From: Ostrinia nubilalis
Taxonomy: Eukaryota > Arthropoda > Insecta > Lepidoptera > Crambidae
DNA length: 64,000 bases
Assembly: GCF_963855985.1 (NCBI RefSeq)
Contig: NC_087096.1
Coordinates: 14,756,001-14,820,000 of the forward strand
Direction: 5' to 3'
The notes below the pieces were generated by a model. It was not told the origin of the DNA. It saw nothing but the letters and a program-made list of their open reading frames with translations, and did no database searches. The position numbers and the translations under genes were made by a program. Position 1 is the stretch's first letter. Every line of letters begins with the position of its first letter. Positions 44,021 through 56,018 of this stretch are shown here, piece after piece.

Positions 44021-44340
44021 ATCCCATCAAAAACAATACTTGTCAAAAAAACCAAGTCTCGCAACTCAGTTGTTCTACGGTAAAAAGTTGTGAGATCCAT
44101 GTAATACCAAGTCCAGGCCAGGAAATCTTTAACGTTTTACATAAATATATTGACTTGGTCATCGCATGAAAACACGTGTAAATAAAATTATTTAGTGCGA
44201 TGGCCAAGTCAATAATTTATGTAAAACGTTAAAGATTTCCTGGCCTGGACTTGGTATTACATGGATCTCACAACTTTTTACCGTAGAACAACTGAGTTGC
44301 GAGACTTGGTTTTTTTGACAAGTATTGTTTTTGATGGGAT
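44021..44340. mobile_element. 320-bp palindromic element, ATCCCATC ends
   Basis: The arms of about 145 bp run from ATCCCATCAAAAACAATACT to TGACTTGGTCATCGCA and back to AGTATTGTTTTTGATGGGAT, nearly perfect. The loop is about 30 nt. AT on either side could be a 2-bp duplication. No coding. A foldback-type MITE. Confidence 0.85.
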
Positions 44341-44699
44341 GTATATTACTCGTAGTTGGGAAGATAAAAGACTCAAAAGACTTGTATGTCTTGAAATTAA
44401 ACTCTCTTGATTGAAGACATTGAGGTAGATTCTTGTGATACTAATTATCACTTATTATGTCCTTAGGGACAATAGTTAAAGATTATTTCAATTATGGCAG
44501 TCAACTGCTACCATGTAAGCTTCTTAGGAAAAAGTTAGTAAAATGAAACATCTAAAAATTGAGTTCAAAATGGCATACTATCCCACAGCACAGCCCACAG
44601 TTTCTGAGTTGAGATTTCTAGCTTAATAGTGTTCATTTTCTACATAAAAGTATAAGAGAAATAAAAAAGTCTACTTTTCTAAAATTAACACGATTACTG
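44341..44699. other. No recognisable gene
   Basis: AT-rich. Confidence 0.4.
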
Positions 44700-44882
44700 A
44701 CCAACGACCACGGGCTGGAAGACTTAGCGTGGGCAGACCTCCTACTAGGTGGACCAACGATCTGGTAAAGGTCGCGGGAAGAGCCTGGATGCGGGCAGCG
44801 CAGGACCGTTCATTGTGGAAAACCTTGGGGGAGGCCTTTGTCTAGCAGGGGACGTCATTTGGCTGAAACGAACGAACGAACT
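44700..44882 (+). mobile_element. RTE LINE 3' tail, well preserved
   Basis: In frame, RPRAGRLSVGRPPTRWTNDL is followed by VKVAGRAWMRAAQDRSLWKT and LGEAFV. It ends GGCTGAAACGAACGAACGAA. GRPPTRW and the downstream WMRAAQDR are the conserved C-terminus of this RTE family. Confidence 0.82.
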
Positions 44883-45059
44883 GACCAACGGGCATAATAA
44901 ACAACTGCACAATCAGCCTGTAAAAAGCCTACTTTTTCTATCCCCAACGGCCCATTATGAAAGGATTACACTTCAAATTACATATTCTTTGCCCCCTAAT
45001 GCACTCTTTACTTCTAAACACCGTATTAACCTCTGCAACACGACTATGTATGCAGCATA

Positions 45060-45459
45060 AAGGGCGTAGCACACTTATCAACCCGGAAAGGGATCGTAAC
45101 CGTATCAGCTCGAAGCGGTCCGTACTCTTTGTATGAGGCTAGTTTTAGTGTCACGCGGACTGTCAGTGCGGATCGATCCGCACAGCCGATTTGTATGAAC
45201 TGCTAGGTAGCGAGCGGTTCCTCCGGACCGCATTACTCTAAAACGCTCCTTAGAAGTTCATACAGATCGACCGTGCGGAGCGGGTCCGCACCGGACGGTC
45301 CACGTGACACTAAAACCAGCCTGAAACTCCATACTGCAACGCGAATAACGCACCGTAATGTCTCGCCTCGCGGTTGACAGCGCGCGTAAGGCGATGACAG
45401 CTCGCGAAAGGCGATACGGTGTTGATCCCTTTCCGAGTTTATAAGTCTGCTATGACCTT
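45060..45459. mobile_element. MITE with TA duplication carrying another MITE
   Basis: The left end is AAGGGCGTAGCACACTTATC and AACCCGGAAAGGGATC. The right end is GATCCCTTTCCGAGTTTATA and AGTCTGCTATGACCTT. TA on both sides (45058-45059, 45460-45461). Without the nested MITE and its duplication it is about 212 bp. Confidence 0.75.
45137..45321. mobile_element. 185-bp MITE with TGA duplication, copy 2
   Basis: Sister of 35982-36164. The ends are GGCTAGTTTTAGTGTCACGC and ACGTGACACTAAAACCAGCC, with TGA at 45134-45136 and 45322-45324. The TGA site confirms a 3-bp duplication that need not be TAA. Confidence 0.88.
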
Positions 45460-45573
45460 TAACCTATCGCGCCACTACTAGGTATGCAGCGTAAGTAGGC
45501 ACTAAAATTTTAGCACCGATGCTATGTTCTAATAGTAGTTGCACTGAGCATACGGCAAGGTGTAGGTCGTTTC

Positions 45574-45700
45574 AAAATCAAAATCAAAATCAAAAAATAT
45601 TTATTCAGTTTAGACCACAAGTGGCACTTATGAACGTCAATAGAAAATAATATAAAAAGAAAAGGTAGCCCTTATGGGGCACTTTACATGTCTCCTTATG
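45574..45700 (-). mobile_element. LINE 3' UTR tail, copy 2, minus strand
   Basis: Complement of 39076-39203: ATCAAAA units, then AATATTTATTCAGTTTAGAC and ACAAGTGGCACTTATGAACG. Begins with about four ATCAAA units. Confidence 0.75.
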
Positions 45701-45739
45701 TTTATATTGATAGGCGTTTTAAATCGAATTTAGACGACT

Positions 45740-45831
45740 GGAGTCTGTAGAGGTACGGTATTTTAGATACATTTTACACAAAATAAGAACTATTTTGTGT
45801 AAAAAGTATCTAAAATACCGTTGCAGACTCC
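45740..45831. repeat. 92-bp hairpin element
   Basis: GGTATTTTAGATAC, TTTTACACAAAATA and their complements flank a 5-nt loop. GGAGTCTG and CAGACTCC close the outer ends. A small foldback MITE. Confidence 0.75.
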
Positions 45832-46134
45832 CTAAAGATTTTCTGCGTTTTTGTGAAAAAATAAATAAAAAACATTCTAAGGGTTCAATATGGATTGCAA
45901 TTATTATTGTATTAACTATTATTATTTAAAAATTGTCTTAACTTGTAGTTCTACCCACTTGATTTTGAAGCGATCCGTTTTAGAGACGAAAATAAGTAAG
46001 TTACTCTTAAAATGTCTAATTTTAATATTTTCAATATCTCCTCTATTTACCTGTAATTCAATTCTACCTGTAAGTTAATAAATTATCTATTAATAAATAA
46101 CCGTTCTTAACTTTTCAAGTATCAAGTCTAAGTC
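45832..46134. other. No recognisable gene
   Basis: AT-rich. The 62-codon frame at 45890-46078 has no motif. Confidence 0.4.
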
Positions 46135-46680
46135 CGGATTCGCTCTTGAGTGTATTAGATCCTATAATAGGACTAAAGTGTTACAATGGTCGCCCACGGG
46201 TCTATTCATGGAACGCCTACGGATCTATAAACGCTTCCAATATAAGAACAACCACAGGTATCTAGTTCGGAAAACGCCTTGGAGTTATCAATAAGCCAAT
46301 TTAAGTACTATAAAACATAGTGCCAGTGAGAGCGTATTAGATCCTATTATGGGACTAAAGTGTTACACTGGTCGCCCACGGATCTATTCATGGGACTTGG
46401 GATTTGAAAACTTTCAATATAGGAATGACATTTGTGTTAAGTTCGGAAAACGCCTCGGATATCTCATAAAGCCAATTTACTACCATAAAATGTAGTGCCA
46501 GTTTAGATCCTATTAAAGGACTAAAGTATTACAATAGTCGCTCCCGTATATATTCGTGGAACGCCTACGGATCTTTGAACGCTTTCCATATAGGAATGAC
46601 ATCTGTTTAGTTCGGAAAACGCCTCGGAGTTCTCAAAAGCCAATTTTAAGTAACATAAAATATGGTGCCAGTAAGTTCGC
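46135..46680 (+). repeat. Satellite-like tandem array, three units of about 166-182 bp
   Basis: TTAGATCCTAT recurs at about 46155, 46337 and 46503. Each unit has GTCGCCCACGG-like, TTCGGAAAACGCCT and GTGCCAGT landmarks. The units differ by some 10-20 percent by eye. No hairpin or spacer pattern of a CRISPR. Confidence 0.88.
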
Positions 46681-49543
46681 TAGGTGAAAAAAGCACAGAG
46701 CCAAACATTGGTTAGATGCTGAAAAGGGCTTATGCATTTGAATTCAAATTGACTGTAACTCTGCTGTCCCTACAAGGGTTACTATACAGAATAATGATAT
46801 AATACTTTTTGGCAAAAAATCTAAAGATAATAAGGTTGATGGTAGTAATGTTATTAATTATGTATGTATAAGCATTATATGTAAAGTATTTATTATTAGG
46901 TGTGTACTTATTATTATTTTTATTATACAAAAAATATTTGAGCCCACTCTTAATATTTTATTTGTGGTAGGAATGTATCCAACGCAATAGGAAACGTCAG
47001 TCTAATATGTGACGTGGATATTTCCAGATACAAATAAAATATTTTCTATTAAAAGATGTTGTATGAGGCTTTATAACGATGGAACTTAGTACTTTTCAAG
47101 ATATAGGTATTTTCCCAAGATTCTGTTATTTTCAGTTGACCTTGTGTCTGAGGAAATAGAAATCTTTCAAGCCTAATTACTTCCTTGTGATCAATTATCC
47201 TGAAAACACATATGTTATAGGAAAACAATTCATGAATGAAAGATGAAATCAGTGTGAAAATTATGCAAAGAGAATCCATAATACAGGGTGTTTGGCGGAA
47301 GGCTAAACAAACTTCGTGGGTGTATAGGTAAAGTCATTTTAAGAATACAAGTTCGCCCATTTGACCCTAAGTGAGCTACTTTTTTTAATTGATATTAAAA
47401 CTGCTTCAATTCAAATTTAACTTTTCAATTACTTTCCACGGCCTGTTTATTAACCCTGAATAGGGCTATTTACGCGAAAGCACACACGGTCATTAGGGCT
47501 GATGCGTCCGCCGTAAAAGCGTACCTTGGCACAATTTCCTTGGTGACAACCGCGATGTGGTGGCAGACGTGATTCGCTTAGCAATAACGCGGTAGGCCTT
47601 CTGCACACGACCGACATATTGGTAAGTTTTATTTAGATAAAAAAAGCAATTGGTGAAGAAAAAAGATAATGAAAACTGAATTAGGTTTCTACTTGTTTGT
47701 TGTACTGTTTTGTAGTTTTTTTTTCCTAAGATCTCATACAATAGGTATAGTGCTTACGGGAAACAGACATCTAGACTAACAACAACAGTCCAACGGTGTT
47801 GGTGTCGTCACAGAATAAATAATAGTAGTACCTACAGAAGGATTACTCCGCAAGACGATTTAAATAAATGCGAGTCTTGCTACCACTCGATACAGTGTAA
47901 TTTAGCTCGCACAGCACTACGTACCTACAATTTTATTCACCTACAAGTTTTGTCTCTTTCCATCGCGTGTCTCTGAACTCTTCTTACGCTGTTAGGGTTG
48001 CTTGCTATGCTGTCAAGTGAAAAAATAGAATTAATCTACTTAGGTATTTTTAATGAGGTACGTATGTAGGTAAGTGTTACTGTTATTTTACCTTTGTAAA
48101 AAATACAATTTTAAATATACCTACTTAGGATAAAAAGTACTTATTTTAAAACAATGTCTCCATTCATACCTATTTTAACATAAGACAAATAAATTAAACA
48201 TACCTACTATCACAGAAGAAAGAATGACATCATACCTACCTACTTACTACGCAAACACGAAACGGCTTCATCCTAGAACGAGAGGCGTCACCCGAAAATC
48301 ATGTTTGTATTTGGCTTTGCACAAACTTACTCTTAATATTACTCGCTGTACTTTGGCAACAATTTATTTTTTCCTGAATATTGTCGGGGTACCTATGCAT
48401 TATGGTAAAAGAATTAGCTTAAAAAAGAGCTAGTCGTAATTTGGTGTCCCGATGTTACGCTTCCGTTTCATTTACCTACAGGGACCTATTACCTAGGTAA
48501 TATTTTAACGATAAAATTATTAAAACGTTATATTGTATTCAAAAGAAATTATTTATTAAAGGCAAACCGTCAAGTCCCGACGGGCGCGCGCGTGACACTC
48601 GACTGATATTATAATACCCGCCGGCGGGGCGCTTCGCTGTAGGTAAATAACGGACGTACCGCGCGGAGTGAGCCAGGCCTGGTGTCGTATAGCCGCATTG
48701 ACAGTCACTATTTTCATCATCGTCGAACCCTGGACTATGAAAAAGACCCACTATTAAAAAAGCATATTATGTTTATCTAAGTTAACCAAGAATATGTAAT
48801 TGGTGTCCTAAAAATTAATGATACTTAAAAAAATCATTTTCAGTCGATTAAGAGTGTAGTAAAAGTCAGTAACGAGTATTACTAAAAAGCGTTCGTGTTT
48901 ACTCCCCCTTAGGCGTGGCTTGATAGCAGCATTGACGATAAGCGTTTTTGCGCCTGAAGCGTAAACTTGCTGGATTATTTTAGCAGCACCTTGTATATTT
49001 GAGTCTGACTTTATATGTATAAAACAGAAAATTACGAAATTGTGAAAATTTCCAGCTGATTTTTCTCAAGAAATGAGATAAACTTGTCAAGAATATACCT
49101 CGTACAACCCGTTCGTTGATACGTGTATGTAAATACTAGCAAGGCATTATAATACACCCTATTCAATTTAAGCGTACGCTTAAGCAACTGTATTGTTCAG
49201 TCGACATCTCATTTAACTATTTCTTGCAAAATCGTGCCTATTACGAGCACATAAGGTCCCAAAACATTTACCTTGATGTGCCGTCTTAGCTCTACATTAT
49301 CTAGACAACAAAAGAACTGCACAGTCATCCTAGCAAACAACAATAACATTTAGGTACGCAATTATACTAACCACCTCCGCAAATGTTATTACGCGAAATT
49401 ATTTACATAGTAGCGTTTCCGCGCTTCTGTCAAACAATAGAAGGCAAACAGAATGGGAACACACGGGACCCTACGACGGCGTTCACGCGCCGCACGTTTT
49501 TCACTGTTAATGTTTTTTTTTACTTCCATTATTTTATGACTCA
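46681..49543. other. No recognisable gene in 2.9 kb
   Basis: AT-rich. ATACAGGGTGTTTGG near 47281 resembles a single end of a mariner-type MITE with no partner found. A GC-richer stretch at 47490-47600 reads VGRVQKAYRVIAKRIT on the minus strand and might be a LINE scrap. A GC-rich patch with CpGs lies at 48565-48700 without a convincing exon. Confidence 0.35.
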
Positions 49544-49691
49544 CTAGCGACACGCCCCTGCTTCGCACATGTACTACTTAAAAACCTTCCTCTTGAAAAA
49601 CTGCTTCAAAATACGTTGCGTAGTTTTTAAGATCTAAGCATACATAGGGACAGACAGACAGCGAAGCCACTTTGTTTTATAATAGTACTGA
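49544..49691 (-). mobile_element. Short Helitron, minus strand
   Basis: 148 bp. On the minus strand it begins TCAGTACTATTATAAAAC after an A, has GCTTCGCTGTCTGTCTGTCC and ends GGCGTGTCGCTAG before a T. Both ends fit Helitron rules. Confidence 0.75.
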
Positions 49692-50217
49692 TGTTACGAG
49701 CTTAAGCATTAGGTACACATTACGAAAATGATTTTTATTTAATTTACTAAACTTGTAATTTTTATTAAGCGTTACTAAGACATAAAAAGAAAGACGTCAG
49801 GCTATTGAAACAACGCATCTATCTATTGAGATTAAATAGCCCGAAGGAAACCTGTACCTGTCGATGTTCATAGATTCCTTCTATGGGAAGAACGGATCCT
49901 AATCTTTACTAACTTTCACCAATTAGCCAGCAAAAAGTTAAAACAAATGAAAGAGAAACAGAGGTTTAACGCTGCGTTTCTGTACAAAAATGTTCCCGTA
50001 TGTTTCTGAAACAATTGCAGCAGGCTGGAATGTTTTAAAGCTTTAGATAAAACATTATCTTGAATGTACTGTAACAATATGAAATAACAATTTCAAGTGA
50101 ATTCACTGAATTCCAGGCGAATGATTAAAATTAAGCAGGTCTATTGTATTGTACCACTCCCTTATCCTTTCGTATTGTTTGATCAAGGTAGATTCATTTC
50201 GATACTATAATATTTTC
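49692..50217. other. No recognisable gene
   Basis: AT-rich. Confidence 0.4.
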
Positions 50218-50455
50218 CTGCCTGCAGAATCGCTAGAATCAAGTGGCAGTGGGCGGGGCACATAGCTCGTAGAGCTGATGGCCGCTGGGGCAGGAAAGTT
50301 CTTGAGTGGCGACCACGAGCCGGAAGACATAGCGTGGGCAGGCCTCCCACTAGGTGGACCGACGATCTGGTGAGGGTCGCGGGAGGTGCCTGGATGCGGG
50401 CGGCGCAGGACCGGTTTTTGTGGAAATCCTTGGGGGAGGCCTTTGTCCGAACGAA
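50218..50455 (+). mobile_element. RTE LINE 3' coding tail, longest copy
   Basis: In frame, RIARIKWQWAGHIARRADGR, then GRHSVGRPPTRWTDDLVRVA and WMRAAQDRFLWKSLGEAFV. It stops short of the usual CAGCAGTGGACGTC and jumps to CGAACGAAC, a small 3' deletion. 5'-truncated. Confidence 0.85.
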
Positions 50456-51555
50456 CTATATTTTCCAACGAGCAGAATTCGATCCTGCCACAACCTTCTT
50501 TATAAAACAGCACGCTAACCAAAAATTAGGCGGCTGTCAAATTAAAACCAAAAAGAAAAATAAATTACGATGTTAAAGGAAAATGGGAATACTTCCATCC
50601 AAAACAAAACTATCTATATCAAAGACTATTACCCCAACCCCATTTGAATAGAAATCACACTTACGAACGTTTCAGGATGACAAAGCGTTTTTTACCTACA
50701 CCGAGCATCAGTCATGATATTTGTCACGGTCCCGAACGAAAACAAATCAAGGGCCCGTGTTTATCTGTGGCACGGTTATATTTTTCACGCGCCCTCACTC
50801 AGAGGTTTGCGTGACCGGAATTTGGGCGGGCATAGAGTAAAGATCAGTTATTATGCCTACGTGATAGAGAGTTCCTCTGGTTGTCGCTTAAGAGTGATGA
50901 TGCTATAAAATTCTTTATTCGCTTTTTGTTTTGCTTATGTTTTATTTACACCAAGAGCTGTGGATTTTGTATTCAAATTGAGAGTTAATCTTCTTATTTA
51001 GTTTGCAGGGGAAACAATTTATTTGAAAAAGAAAAAAGTAAGTAAAATTACCATTCATGAAGCTAATATTGTTTCGAAAAATAGCAATAATATTATTTCG
51101 AGAACTATACCAATAAAGTTATTTCTTTTTTAATGTGATTAATCCCTCTCATGATTGCTGAAAATTTCATTCAGTGAGAGATTGTAAAAGGTTAAATAAA
51201 AGGTTCGCACCTCTACGTCTGGACTGTTACTTATTCTTTGACCATTTTTTCAGACAACAGCAGACGTGCCGCCCAAAAACGTTGTTCATTTTCCCGTCTT
51301 TTTGAGTTTTTAGGTTCTGATGGGTGGGCATTAATTATATTTTTCATAACAAGAAACTTTGTTGTGACAGTCGACAAAAGACACAACATTTTGGAATCCA
51401 TAGAGGTATCACGAAAATATTTAAGAAAATGGTTTACTTATTAATACTTAACTTATATTAACTCTTAATATAATGAGTTAAATTTAAATATTATTTTAGG
51501 AAAACAGAACTGACCAGAATACCGTTTTGAAAGATTATAAAAGTATGTTCAAAAT
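50456..51555. other. No recognisable gene
   Basis: AT-rich. The frames at 50714-50908 and 51238-51444 have no motif. Confidence 0.35.
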
Positions 51556-51659
51556 TTGTGTTCCGGCAGTTAGAGGTAAGATAGCCAGTTCCTCCGTGGT
51601 TGAGGATTCCGGGTGAAGCTCGCTTCCACCTTCGGCCTGATCGTAACTGATAAAAAAAT
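51556..51659 (+). mobile_element. SINE fragment, 3' half
   Basis: TGTGTTCCGGCAGTTAGAGG, AGATAGCCAGTTCCTCCGTG and GAAGCTCGCTTCCACCTTCG, ending in GATAAAAAAA. Same family as 52877-53203 and 54205-54534. Confidence 0.78.
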
Positions 51660-52876
51660 GAATTTAATATGCAATAATGTAACTTGGCACATTAACTTGG
51701 ATATTGAATAACATACTTCAGCTTCTTTCTTGTAGCCACATAATTTGAGACACGATCAGCAATAGACCTATAAGTCCATATGTATGGTTCAATCGGAACT
51801 TCAACTAAAATCATTAATCAATGGATCGATCATCATTCATGGCGTGCCCACAGAAATTAGTCATGTTCATTTCACGGGGACTCTCTCATGGGATTGAGCT
51901 CGCCGCATTTGTGATTACGTGTTGCTCAAACGGTGTTGAACGCTTGAAATTCTGGTGCCAATTTCAAATCAAATCGACTTGATTTGATATCAAAGAAAAA
52001 AATGAGTTTGGTTTTTTTCAGGAATTTCAGTGAAAGATTTTTTTTAAATACCTTCGCGAAGTAAACCTTCTGTATGTAGTACTTATTATTATTCTGTGGT
52101 TGCAGTAAAAGCTATTTGGCAACAAAATGTATTGTCTGATGTGCTATCGAGAGTATTTACATGTAAAATTAACGTCATAATAGTATTCCTACTTCTGCTC
52201 TTTCGAGCTGTCCCCATGCAAAGGCAGGATCAAACACTCCCAAAAATTACCTCAAATTTTAGTAAATAGTGTGACTCGTTCTATTGAAATGTTAAAAAAT
52301 AATGTTCTCAATTTGACAATACGAATTACATACCTACTTCAGATTCGTTAATTTTGTCAATAATTTTATATTAATAATAAAATAATCCACTTGCGAATAT
52401 CGATAATTTTACCACGTGCACATTTACAATCCCCTCTCTTCAATCCAAACGCCCTAACACCTCTACTAGCGGTCATAGATTACCGATCGGTGTAGCTATT
52501 GCACCGCCCAGATGCACTGACTACGTATTACGGTCACGTAGCTCCCGCGGGTGCGAGTGCGCGCGAATCGTTGATTGCCCGTATGTACACGTTAGATTTT
52601 GCACGCTATTTGTTTTTGCTAGGTAGAAAACTCTCTGGGGGTTCTGCTTTGGATATTCTTTGGTTGGATGGCGCAGTGCTTTGTTTGATATTGAATGTGT
52701 TCAAATGTTTTAATTTTATTGACATGATTTAACTTAGACTTTTTGACAAAAGATACTATAGGTATTGGCCTAAACATACCTACCTAGTATCTACATATAC
52801 ATAGGGGTGTCAAATCTTGCTAGGGTCGTCGATGTGTCGCGGGCCGCTTCACAAGTTAATAGCTATACGTCTTAAT
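51660..52876. other. No recognisable gene
   Basis: AT-rich. GC content rises near 52500-52570 with an open frame at 52499-52732 that has no known motif. Confidence 0.35.
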
Positions 52877-53203
52877 GTTTTTTTTATCCGCAACGAGGAA
52901 GCTCTTGGCCTGTATCTCACCTGATGCTAAGTGATGATCAGGCCGAAGGTGGAAGCGAGCTTCACCCGGAATCCTCAAGGAGGAACTGGCTATCTTACCT
53001 CTAACTGCCGTAACACAACAATGCTGCTAACATTGTTTTTATGGCGACAGACTTAGGTAAGATGGTGGTAGCTAGCCAGGCGGACTTAGAACAAGCCCTA
53101 CCACCAACCAAACCGAACAGGAAAAATCTGCCCGCACTGGGAATTGAACCCGGGACCTCTGCGTCTGAACCAGGTGGTCTTACCACTAGACCACAGAGGC
53201 GGC
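52877..53203 (-). mobile_element. tRNA-derived SINE, minus strand, full length
   Basis: The minus-strand head GCCTCTGTGGTCTAGTGGTA with GGTTCAATTCCCAGTG carries the A and B boxes of a tRNA promoter. The body includes CTAGCTACCACCATCTTACC, and the tail is GCGGATAAAAAAAA. About 93 percent similar by eye to 54205-54534. The two form an inverted pair 1.0 kb apart. Confidence 0.88.
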
Positions 53204-53760
53204 GGTAGTTTGGAACTAAAAAATGGCTTAGTGTGAAATGTTAAAACAATTTTGAAAGTGAATCAAAACTAAACCGAAAAACGAACTATCCAGATAATTT
53301 TTCACGCTATCCCCACGTTCCAAAACCGACCCCTTAACCTATCGCACAAAAAACGATTCAGCCGCGAATAAAAGTGTTGCTATTATATTAAATTGTACCA
53401 AAAGTGAAATAAAAACCACAACAACAATGGCTTTTATTCTCTAAACTACGGTCGCGGGTCCCGTATGAATGGGCAACATTTATCATGGCTAGACAATGCC
53501 TTTACAGTGTAAATGGTTTAATAACAAGTCTAGTGAGTCACTAAGTACGTTAGATTGAGCACTAAAAAGCGATGTTTGTGGCGTTAACATAGCGAATAAG
53601 TATGATGTTTTATGTCAATAAAGACTGCTACTTAGTTATATGTATTGTAAGCATGTACGAGTATATTGTAACATGGACTCTTTTTCAATAAAAAAAAACT
53701 ATCCGTTCTGCTATAGCCTGGGTGCATTTAAGACTCCAGTAATTTTTTTTATGCAGCATA
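53204..53760. other. No recognisable gene
   Basis: AT-rich. Confidence 0.4.
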
Positions 53761-53931
53761 AGGATGCGTTTCCACAAGAGATGTGCGAGGATGCGTAGCG
53801 AGGGATGTGTTTCAAGAAGCAATAGAATCGCGTTATTTACTTTGCCTCGGTAAATGAAGCGATTCTATTGGTTCTTTTCAAACACATCCCTCGCTACGCA
53901 TCCTCGCACATCTCTGGTGGAAACGCAGCCT
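53761..53931. mobile_element. 171-bp MITE with TA duplication
   Basis: TA, AGGATGCGTTTCCAC and AGATGTGCGAGGATGCGTAG pair with CTACGCATCCTCGCACATCT and GGTGGAAACGCAGCCT, TA. The arms are about 75 bp, nearly perfect, with GAATCGC and GCGATTC closest to the loop. Confidence 0.85.
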
Positions 53932-54204
53932 TAAGCAGTTATTTTTTGACTGTAATCGCAACTGATGTCAAGTGACATGCAGTTTATGATGGTACATACC
54001 TGCCCGGTAAGTCCCTATAAGGATTAACTATAAATTCACTCTCACCTTAATGCAGATTCAGCCCTAATAGAAAAAAAAAATACCCTTACATGGCTTAAAG
54101 TACTCTTCAAGATCTCACGACCATTATCCATCAAAGGTACAAATCAAATTAAAGAATTGATAACATACGACTCGTCTCTTAGTGAAATACTTTAATGTAA
54201 TTAA

Positions 54205-54534
54205 GACCGCCTCTGTGGTCTAATGGTAAGTAAGACCACCTGCTTCAAACGCAGAGGTCCCGGGTTTGATTCTCAGTGGGGGCAGATTTTTCTGTTCTGT
54301 TTGGTTGGTGATAGGGCTTGTTCTAAGTCCGCTTGGCTAGCTACCACCATCTTACCTAAGTCTGTCGCCATAAGAACAATGTTAACAGCATTTTTGTGTT
54401 CCGGAAGTTAGAGGTAAGATAGCCAGTTCCTCCGTGATTGAGGATTCCGGGTGAATCTCGCTTCCACCTTCGGATCATCACTTACCATCAGGTGAGATAC
54501 AGGTCAAGAAATTCCTCGTTGTGGATAAAAAAAA
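54205..54534 (+). mobile_element. tRNA-derived SINE, full length
   Basis: The head GCCTCTGTGGTCTAATGGTA (A box 54216-54226) is followed by GGTTTGATTCTCAGT (B box 54262-54272), then a body matching 52877-53203 and a tail GTGGATAAAAAAAAG. RNA polymerase III would transcribe it from the head. The parent tRNA isotype is not clear: the anticodon stem CTGC/GCAG encloses TTCAAAC. Confidence 0.9.
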
Positions 54535-56018
54535 GACACAATTTTAAGTGCACAAAGTTCTGCAGCACATTCAGTCTTGTAGTATTTCACAACATTGTTG
54601 GTAGTTAGGTATTGTAGCGTGCTTGTTGCGAGAATAGCGCGCACATTTGTCACTGAGGACAGCTCCCTCTACAGTTTAAACGGGCCAACTGCAACGTTAA
54701 GCGCTATGAAAAATGTTGTCATTATGGATGGTTTGGTTCCGACTGTATCATAAAGAAAAGAACATTATCAAATTGTTTGATTTTTGTTTTTATTATAGAG
54801 CGATTGCAATTCGCAAACGAATTAAAGTCATGAACTCTGAACTCTTTTTGTGCCTTATCTATTGTTTGTATCGTTACAAGGTCTACTCGTATGGTAAACA
54901 GCTAAATATTTTTTATAATTGCGTTAGAGTGATAGTTAAGTTTAAAGAACGAGATTCGCTGACTTTATCACAAAAATACGATGAATTAATGAATGAAAGT
55001 TATCATGGGAAACCTAGGCTATTATTATCAAATTTGGAATATCTAAAGGCAGAATCGTGAAAAATATGCTATTCGAAGGACCAGAAAGACCACACTTTGA
55101 AAAATCTCGCTCTACAATCTATTCCACGCGTCAACAGTTGCGTATTTCCAAACCATACAACACGAAACAATTCGAAAGCATTATTTCACACGTCATCTTA
55201 ACAGTTAGCAACTCCGAACATTCCGGCCCATACAAGAGTACTCACACTTCAATTTAACCGCGTACAGGGGTTTGGTTACAATTTACAAGACAAGCAACTC
55301 TGCACTTTGATGTCGGTGGTTAAAGTTCATAATTGCGTGCGAGTTTGCACCTTCAAATTGGGAGCGAGACGTATTCGTCAATTGAGACTGGCAACGTTGA
55401 GCCAAGCCGGGTAATAATTTCGTGCAATTTGAGGCAAATTATGGTAACATTAAGATTTAAACAGCTAAAGAGAAGGGGTTTGTGATAAAGAATAAATTGA
55501 AGACGTTACTTTGTTACTTACTTACCCTTTAATACAACGTACTTTCGTATGAATTATCATCATTAAGAATTTGACTGTTAAAAATAGGCCTTCGGGAAGT
55601 ACAACACATGACTCTTTGATTTCAGAAATGTTGCGTGATTTGAAATAGAAGTGCTTAAATTATACACTTATCGATATTTTAAAGTAAAAAAGTACTTACA
55701 ATTTCCGTGCAGTCGTGGTACCTGAAACAATATAGAAGGTTTAAAAGGCAAATGTAAAATTACTAACAGTTAATTCACTCTAAGTAGGCAGTTAGCCTAT
55801 ATTAAAATAGGCGTCTTCAGCCGACAAAATTCCTCATTTTCGTAAATCTAGTGTCAAAATTAATGAGAACACCAGTTTGGCCACGAAATCTTATTACTTT
55901 TATTGCCAAATCTACGAGACTTGGCTCCCGTTTACCATCTCATATTTGTAACGGCCTATCTTTTTACATGGTGGTGTTTCAGTAACGTTATTGAGTTTCA
56001 AAACATTTGCCGTGGGTA
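54535..56018. other. No recognised gene; two adjoining open frames
   Basis: A 115-codon frame at 54713-55060 and a 66-codon frame at 55057-55257 overlap by a few bases. Neither shows a domain, and both are lysine-, tyrosine- and leucine-rich as AT-rich DNA would produce. Confidence 0.25.

Noticed and set aside
46135..46680. Repeat-spacer array
   Set aside because: Whole units repeat with even divergence; there are no short conserved repeats separated by unique spacers.
47281..47300. Mariner-type MITE starting ACAGGGTGTTTGG
   Set aside because: Only one end is present; no inverted partner within a plausible distance.
54205..54280. Functional tRNA gene
   Set aside because: The acceptor ends do not pair as in a tRNA and the sequence continues into a SINE body with a poly(A) tail; the same head occurs at 53130-53203.
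54713..55257. Two adjacent open frames as a small gene pair
   Set aside because: AT-driven composition, no motif, no splice or promoter signals.
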